From NCBI GenBank assembly GCA_035310125.1, contig DATGEP010000396.1:1-22406 (forward strand): a DNA stretch of 22,406 bases, in the 5' to 3' direction. A program made the translations under genes and the position numbers. Position 1 is the stretch's first letter. Every line of letters starts with the position of its first letter. Origin of the DNA: DATGEP01 sp035310125. Its GTDB lineage: Bacteria; Chloroflexota; Ktedonobacteria; Ktedonobacterales; JADMIN01. Below, in pieces: positions 22,406 to 22,406 of this stretch. The notes below the pieces were generated by a model. It was not told the DNA's origin and ran no database searches. It was given only the letters and a program-made list of their open reading frames with translations.

Positions 22406-22406
22406 G

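Larger units (their letters stand above)
21963..22406. other. 3' flank with remnants only
   Basis: After the DUF993 stop no intact gene is visible. Bases 21963-22180 show no coherent protein and no strong terminator. Two short protein-like pieces are listed separately: a plus-strand MFS-like segment and a minus-strand partial frame running off the edge. Confidence 0.5.

Overview
This window is high-GC DNA with almost no AT-rich stretches and tightly packed genes, many joined by ATGA, TGATG or TAATG overlaps. The gene set includes a MurG-like lipid glycosyltransferase, a CtpE-like P-type ATPase, a lipoprotein-anchored sugar ABC importer under a LacI repressor, a giant FAD/Fe-S/CCG fusion, and DUF993. 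Together with the base composition it fits a Chloroflexota- or Actinomycetota-like environmental bacterium. This is inference: no rRNA or marker gene is present. No tRNA, rRNA, CRISPR array or intact mobile element was seen.

Region 1 (1-6570) is an envelope, metal and stress block. It holds the 3' end of a DUF1003 membrane protein, a GT28/MGDG-synthase-type glycosyltransferase, a decayed transposase tail, a VIT1/CCC1 Fe/Mn transporter on the minus strand, a universal stress protein cut to its first ~40 residues, and a CtpE-like cation P-type ATPase. A 9-bp-arm hairpin separates it from the next block.

Region 2 (6664-12609) is the most interesting part, a thiol/persulfide-looking island. One minus-strand run reads ArsR regulator > 1036-aa FAD + 4Fe-4S + CCG oxidoreductase > OsmC > a frameshifted small Cys-motif gene > FmdB-like zinc ribbon > 31-aa membrane peptide > CsoR-family repressor > DUF302. 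A DUF2892 membrane protein diverges at the right end. The CsoR-family protein keeps both cysteines but has Arg in place of the metal-ligand His, as in the persulfide sensor CstR. Three 17-bp ATACCCC...GTAT operator-like sites lie at the FmdB start and in the ArsR/DUF2892 divergent region. The picture is a repressor-controlled reactive-sulfur circuit around an uncharacterised flavo-iron-sulfur enzyme with a Met/Pro-ladder tail.

Region 3 (12626-21962) is a plus-strand carbohydrate catabolic locus: a frameshifted unknown gene, a Gfo/Idh/MocA dehydrogenase, an MLE-like enolase-superfamily enzyme, then a promoter with LacI-type operators. After the promoter come a sugar-binding lipoprotein, two permeases, a LacI regulator, a second Gfo/Idh/MocA dehydrogenase and a DUF993 aldolase-like enzyme. 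No ATPase subunit is encoded here. The likely flow is import of a sugar or sugar derivative, oxidation, dehydration or isomerisation, and aldol-type cleavage; the substrate cannot be read from sequence.

The last ~440 bases hold only gene remnants.
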